NCBI RefSeq assembly: GCF_004123805.1
Contig: NZ_RWJX01000038.1
Coordinates: 1 to 34,559, forward strand
Origin: Cellulomonas endophytica
Lineage (GTDB): Bacteria > Actinomycetota > Actinomycetes > Actinomycetales > Cellulomonadaceae
Reading direction: 5' to 3'
DNA length: 34,559 bases
Under the pieces are notes generated by a model. That model saw only the letters and a program-made list of their open reading frames with translations, ran no database searches and was not told the origin of the DNA. Shown here piece after piece: positions 30,930 through 34,559 of the stretch. How positions within the stretch are numbered: position 1 is the first letter of the stretch; each line of letters opens with the position of its first letter. Made by a program: the position numbers and the translations under genes.

Positions 30930-32606
30930 TCACCTCATATCTGGCGCCCCCTCGATTGCTAACGGCACTGGTGTCATTAGGGTTGTGTCGGGATCGGTCG
31001 TCACCAGTGCAGGCACATATACGCGAAAGGGTTGCCCGTTCCGCGCCGCAATGATGACGTCGCGGCCGTCGGCTGCGTGTGTCGCTCGGGCAGAATCGGT
31101 CGACACGAGGAGGTCTGTGTTGAAGATCCGCACATCTGGAAGCTCGACCACCTGACCAAGAATGAGGAAGGTTAAGTCAGTCTCGATGGCAACCCCCGGA
31201 GCGGCTGTCGCGCCGTACAGCTCCGATCGGCTGTCAACATTCATTCGCATTGCGCCATAGGCGGGTTCCTCAATGCACAAGCCGTCCGCCAGGAGACGTG
31301 CGGCACGGATCTCCCGTCGCTGATCCCAAGTCATCGAGTCCGGAATCTGCCATGGCATATCGAAATGCTCCGACAGGCGCGCCAAGTCGTCTACGAGTTG
31401 TCGCGTGTATTTATCAATCGTCGATGAACCGACTTGAGCGATCGTGCCGCCCAGAAGCCTCTTGTTTGCTACATACAGCTCTACCGCGTTACCGCGGTCC
31501 ATGGCATCCAGGAACCGTAGCGTCCGGCGTGCATCAATCGCCTCAACGCCAACGATGTCAACAGAAAGATTGGTTTGCACCTCCGCTCCCCCGTGCGGAA
31601 CCAACAACACCATGTTCAAACCGCCGCGAAGGGTGGCCTCGAGCGTCCGCCCCTGCTGCCCTCGACCGGTTACCGCGGCGGTGCCATTCAACGTAGCGAC
31701 GCGCGATCCAGAATTGGTGACTGCTCGTAGTTCGATAGGCTGTGAGCGAGAACGGTAGGAGCGCATGCGCAGCGAGACGTTCGATTCCTCGCGTGCGGCC
31801 CAGCTCGGCCCTTCAACAGCAAATCGTGTCACGGCCTCGGGCGGGAGTACCAGTTCTTCACTACCGCCAAAATCGAGGAAGTTGGTAAGTCGTTGCTGCG
31901 TAACGTCGGGTAGCTGCGTAAAGTCGACCTCTACGCCGATATTAATCGGCTCCTTTTCTTGGGCGTCGGCGCGGAGCGCACGAAGCGTGTGAGTGACTCG
32001 ACCGCCGATCATCGATACATCGTTAGTCCAGTAAAGACTTCGTGCGCTGATCCGTTCGGCTAAGGTGTTGACTGCGTTGTCGAGGTCCTCTGCTGTGTTT
32101 AGTGCGGCATGCATCAGGCCGACGGCGCGGAGCGCGTCCTGTGTGGCGGCATGTGTCGCATATCTCAGAATGGAAGGGTGTCGCGCCAGTTCAACATCCA
32201 ATTTTGCGCGACCCATAAGAGCCACTTCTACCGGCAATTTTCCCTTCAGACTGCGCACAAACTTGCGTTCCTCGACCGTCGGATTTCCTGGCGTCACGAG
32301 GACCCACCGTTCTGGCGCACTTTCCATCGCCCTCCGGAACGACTTTTCGATCTGCTTCCGCCGAACCCTGAATAGCGACGAGAAGCCCTCTGGAAAGTAT
32401 TTGAGTTGGTAGATCACTAAGACATGGTCGTCGTGGTCTCTCCTAACGTCGACGTCTATTCCTCCGTCCCCTCCCCGCCCGTCGATGGCTTCGACGGTGC
32501 ACCCAGCGTCGTTGGTATGCTTCTGTACTAAAATTGCTTCTACGAGCCGGTCAAAGGCGGGCTGGCCAAGTTGGTCCCAAGAAACCGAGGTAAGCACGTT
32601 GGTCAC
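30930..32606 (-). CDS. Mrr-like nuclease-domain protein, candidate defence gene
   Basis: 558-aa protein. The N-terminal about 120 residues match a PD-(D/E)XK Mrr-like restriction-endonuclease domain: AFDRLVEAILVQ helix, VEAIDGRGGDGGIDVDV with Asp51, then IYQLKYF giving Q67-x-K69, and a helix with Arg/Lys (VRRKQIEKSFRRAM). VLVTPGNPTVEE follows as in related DNA-cleaving proteins. The rest (about 150-558) is a long, probably beta-rich region with no recognised domain; it may be a sensor or target-recognition part. GTG 32606 has TACGGT exactly 6 nt upstream. GC and codon use are lower than host genes. Restriction or anti-phage function is inferred from domain and island setting. Confidence 0.8.
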   Translation of the reverse strand: MTNVLTSVSWDQLGQPAFDRLVEAILVQKHTNDAGCTVEAIDGRGGDGGIDVDVRRDHDDHVLVIYQLKYFPEGFSSLFRVRRKQIEKSFRRAMESAPERWVLVTPGNPTVEERKFVRSLKGKLPVEVALMGRAKLDVELARHPSILRYATHAATQDALRAVGLMHAALNTAEDLDNAVNTLAERISARSLYWTNDVSMIGGRVTHTLRALRADAQEKEPINIGVEVDFTQLPDVTQQRLTNFLDFGGSEELVLPPEAVTRFAVEGPSWAAREESNVSLRMRSYRSRSQPIELRAVTNSGSRVATLNGTAAVTGRGQQGRTLEATLRGGLNMVLLVPHGGAEVQTNLSVDIVGVEAIDARRTLRFLDAMDRGNAVELYVANKRLLGGTIAQVGSSTIDKYTRQLVDDLARLSEHFDMPWQIPDSMTWDQRREIRAARLLADGLCIEEPAYGAMRMNVDSRSELYGATAAPGVAIETDLTFLILGQVVELPDVRIFNTDLLVSTDSARATHAADGRDVIIAARNGQPFRVYVPALVTTDPDTTLMTPVPLAIEGAPDMR

Positions 32607-33124
32607 AGGGTGACCGTACTACTGCTCGGTCGGGCGGGCTGCCCGGACGCGCCGCCGTTGAAGGAGCAGGGTCGGAGCTCGCTTGCGGCGAAAGTTCTGG
32701 CCCCGTATTGGCGCTTCAATTTCTCGCTGGGTCGGATTGAGTAATTACCTCGGGCGTCCTGCGACCTCTTTTCGTGTACCGGTCTGCAGTCGTGAAGCCC
32801 ACGCCACAGAAACTATCTGCCAGGTCGTACGTATTCTTCCGGAGCGGAAAATTGCGTAGCGTGCTACATGGCCGCGCATTAGCACTGTCACCTAGCCGAG
32901 TAGCCAGAGTGCCGTCCACGACGTACATCTCCCTCAGCCGCCACCGCGCCCTCCGCTCGTAGGATCGGCAGTGCTCTTCCCGGCGACGGCGACCATTGAC
33001 CTCGATCCGATCCGATCCGCCCGCCGCAATGCTTGTGTAGACCCCGACCAGGGTAGGACGGGCTGCAACGTCCCAATTCGTGCATTATCCACACCGAACC
33101 CTCCGAGATGCGACCGCCGCACCT
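32607..33124. other. non-coding or decayed stretch of island
   Basis: 518 bp between the Mrr-like gene and the transposase remnant. Only short frames without RBS or recognisable products are seen. A short minus-strand segment (32870-32930) reads MYVVDGTL, reminiscent of a DDE transposase motif, but the rest does not follow. Probably degenerate mobile-element DNA. Confidence 0.5.
32613..32618 (-). promoter_or_regulatory. -10 of leaderless Mrr-like gene
   Basis: TACGGT on the minus strand, 6 nt (caccct) before GTG 32606. The same hexamer as in the divergent transporter promoters, although this gene is in the lower-GC island. Confidence 0.55.
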
Positions 33125-33351
33125 CTAGGACGGCGACCCGACGTCCAGATCAATCTGGCGCGGGCAGGACTCGGTCGATGTGAGCGGTTGCCCAGCGCCT
33201 CCAGGCCACCGTCCTCGTACCGGCGCAGCCACGTCTGTAACGTCTGCTTGGACACCCGCCACGACGCCGCGACCTCGCTGATCGTGCGGCCAGGACCAGA
33301 GGATGGCAGCGCTGCCGTGTACCGCTGCTCCGCCACACTCATCTCCCTCAT
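33125..33351 (-). pseudogene. IS481-type transposase N-terminal remnant, frameshifted
   Basis: The frame from ATG 33351 or 33342 reads MSVAEQRYTA ... GRTISEVAASWRVSKQTLQTWLRRYEDGGLEALGNRSHRP, the helix-turn-helix N-terminus of IS481-family transposases. After NRSHR the expected continuation (SCPRQIDLDV) appears in a different frame, so a frameshift lies near 33165-33178. The DDE catalytic part is missing. It is a dead remnant, useful as evidence of past mobile-element activity next to tRNA-Arg. Confidence 0.75.
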
Positions 33352-33464
33352 GAGCGAGCGTCAAGGGTTAAGCCGAACCGTTGTCAACTGCACCGGAAAC
33401 CCCGGCAAACCTCAGCCGAACACGAAACGTCAGGGATCAGGCGGCGCAATACAGTCGGGATTGG

Positions 33465-33537
33465 CGCCCCCGGCAGGACTCGAACCTGCAACCGACGGAT
33501 TAGAAGGCCGTTGCTCTATCCGTTGAGCTACGGGGGC
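33465..33537 (-). tRNA. tRNA-Arg (anticodon TCT)
   Basis: 73 nt. Acceptor GCCCCCG/CGGGGGC with discriminator G. The anticodon loop CTTCTAA gives TCT (AGA), with four of five stem pairs intact plus one C-T mismatch at the base of the loop. The T-arm is GCAGGTTCGAGTCCTGC. CCA is not encoded. Its 3' end faces the low-GC island, the usual side for tRNA-site integration. Confidence 0.96.
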
Positions 33538-33618
33538 CAGCCGCGATCGTAGTGGCGGGCCCGGCCGACGGCGGGGCGCGCGCCCGCGTGCCGCGTGGAC
33601 CGCACCCGTGCGACCAGG

Positions 33619-33624
33619 CACGAT
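33619..33624 (+). promoter_or_regulatory. possible -10 of leaderless GTPase gene
   Basis: CACGAT, 6 nt (gacggc), then GTG 33631. Matches TANNNT except for the first base. Confidence 0.35.
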
Positions 33625-33630
33625 GACGGC

Positions 33631-34559
33631 GTGGACGCACAGGGCGGGTCGGCGGTCGGGGCCGGTCCGACGCCCGGCGCGTCCGGCGGCTCGACGCCCT
33701 GGCTCGCCGAGGACGCCCCGGAGCAGATGCTCGCCCGGCCCCTGGCGGCCAACTCCCTCGTCGACGCCGTCCGCGACCTCCTGCGCGATGCCGAGCGCAC
33801 GGGTTTCCCGCTCGACCTGCCGGGCGTCGAGGCGGCCCGCCGCAGCCGCGAGCGCCTCGTCGACCAGCTCGCCGAGCACCTCCTGCCGCGGCTGGCGCAG
33901 CTGTCCGCGCCCGCGCTCGTCGTGGTGTCCGGGTCCACGGGGGCCGGCAAGTCCACCCTCGTGAACACCCTGATCGGGCGCGAGGTGACCGAGGCCGGGG
34001 TGCTCCGGCCCACGACCCGCGAGCCCGTGCTCGTGCACCACCCGCTCGACGCGGAGCTGCTGGCCCGGCACCCGGTGCTCGAGCACGCGACCGTCGTGCC
34101 GGACGCCGCCTGCCCGCGCGGCATCGCGCTGCTCGACGCGCCGGACCTCGACTCCGTCGTCGCGAGCAACCGGGTCTCGGCGCACCGGCTGCTCGAGGCG
34201 GCGGACCTGTGGCTGTTCGTCACGACCGCCCGGCGGTACGGGGACGCCGTGCCCTGGTCCGTCCTCGACGCGGCGGCGGCGCGCGGCACGTCCGTGGCCG
34301 TGGTGCTGGACCGCGTCGCGCCCGACTCGGTGGCCGTCGTGCGGGCGGACCTGCTCGCGCGGCTGCGGGAGCACGGCCTGGCCGGCTCACCCCTGTTCGT
34401 CGTGCCCGACCTCGGCCCGCACGAGGGGCCTCTCCCCGACGCCTACGTCGCGCCGATCCAGCGGTGGCTGTCCGTGCTCGCGGGTCCCGACCGCGCCCGG
34501 ACCGTCGTCGCGCGCACCCTGCGCGGGGCGCTGGGCGCCCTCGGGCCCTGGGTCGCCGA
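33631..34559 (+). CDS. P-loop GTPase (dynamin/YfjP-like), 3' end outside window
   Basis: 309 codons are visible and the frame is still open at the window end. After a Gly/Ser/Pro-rich N-terminus comes a helical region (residues 27-90) and a G domain: Walker A GSTGAGKST (about 105-113), Thr-containing switch segment VLRPTTREPVLVHH, and LLDAPDLDSV as the Walker B/G3 equivalent with Asp-Ala-Pro replacing DxxG. VVLDRVAPDS may be the G4 region (NKxD not clear). Such proteins are often large membrane-associated GTPases encoded in pairs in actinobacteria. GTG 33631 is chosen because CACGAT lies 6 nt upstream, a one-base variant of the TANNNT pattern, and no RBS is seen. Function unknown. Confidence 0.8.
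   Translation, partial: MDAQGGSAVGAGPTPGASGGSTPWLAEDAPEQMLARPLAANSLVDAVRDLLRDAERTGFPLDLPGVEAARRSRERLVDQLAEHLLPRLAQLSAPALVVVSGSTGAGKSTLVNTLIGREVTEAGVLRPTTREPVLVHHPLDAELLARHPVLEHATVVPDAACPRGIALLDAPDLDSVVASNRVSAHRLLEAADLWLFVTTARRYGDAVPWSVLDAAAARGTSVAVVLDRVAPDSVAVVRADLLARLREHGLAGSPLFVVPDLGPHEGPLPDAYVAPIQRWLSVLAGPDRARTVVARTLRGALGALGPWVA

Noticed and set aside
32716..32928. A 70-codon minus-strand frame opening with MYVVDGTL, similar to DDE transposases
   Set aside because: Only that short motif matches; no RBS and the rest does not follow a transposase.

Overview
The window is chromosomal DNA from a very GC-rich Gram-positive actinobacterium (Actinomycetota). Third codon positions are nearly all G/C, GTG starts are common, and several genes have a TANNNT hexamer exactly 6 nt before GTG, as expected for leaderless transcripts. 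A DUF4916-type NUDIX protein, an actinobacterial GroES-like protein, oligoribonuclease and a lipoprotein-dependent osmolyte ABC system fit this. The sequence alone does not place it below order level; Micrococcales or Kineosporiales-like lineages are plausible.

Layout. 0.2-1.4 kb: a NUDIX-fold gene diverges from a thioredoxin gene. 1.5-9.9 kb: an eight-gene minus-strand operon in which each junction overlaps by exactly 4 nt. It encodes ADP-heptose synthesis (GmhA, HldE, and a GmhB phosphatase fused to a degenerate GT2-like domain), two GT9 heptosyltransferase-like enzymes, two GT-B glycosyltransferases and an SDR. 10.2-13.1 kb: aldehyde dehydrogenase, tRNA-Leu(TAG), Bcp peroxiredoxin, a GroES-like protein and tRNA-Lys(CTT). 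13.2-18.3 kb: a 1713-aa secreted multidomain protein with two Kelch propellers, three FnIII-like modules, a malectin-like module, an Ig-like module and a C-terminal sugar-dehydrogenase-like propeller. 18.35-22.1 kb: two coupled SDRs diverging from a NUDIX gene, then a Lpd-like flavoprotein. 22.2-26.9 kb: an OpuC/ProX-type osmolyte ABC transporter whose binding protein is circularly permuted, with an ATP-grasp gene coupled to the ATPase. 26.95-29.8 kb: SPFH/band-7 protein, a small membrane protein, tRNA-His, oligoribonuclease and a small Ala/Arg-rich protein.

29.8-33.46 kb is clearly lower in GC and abuts the 3' end of tRNA-Arg(TCT), so it looks like a horizontally acquired island. It holds an unrecognised 191-aa helical protein, a 558-aa protein with an N-terminal Mrr-like nuclease domain (candidate defence gene) and a frameshifted IS481-type transposase remnant. 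Host-type sequence resumes with a P-loop GTPase gene that runs off the window end.

How the genes work together: the heptose operon should turn sedoheptulose-7-phosphate into ADP-D-glycero-D-manno-heptose and build a heptose-containing surface glycan or glycoconjugate. No HldD epimerase is present. Thioredoxin and the thioredoxin-dependent Bcp form a peroxide-defence pair. The Opu-like genes form a complete importer (lipoprotein, two permeases, ATPase). The most noteworthy points are the heptose operon in an organism expected to lack LPS, the permuted binding protein, the recurrent leaderless-promoter spacing and the Mrr-like gene in the tRNA-Arg island.
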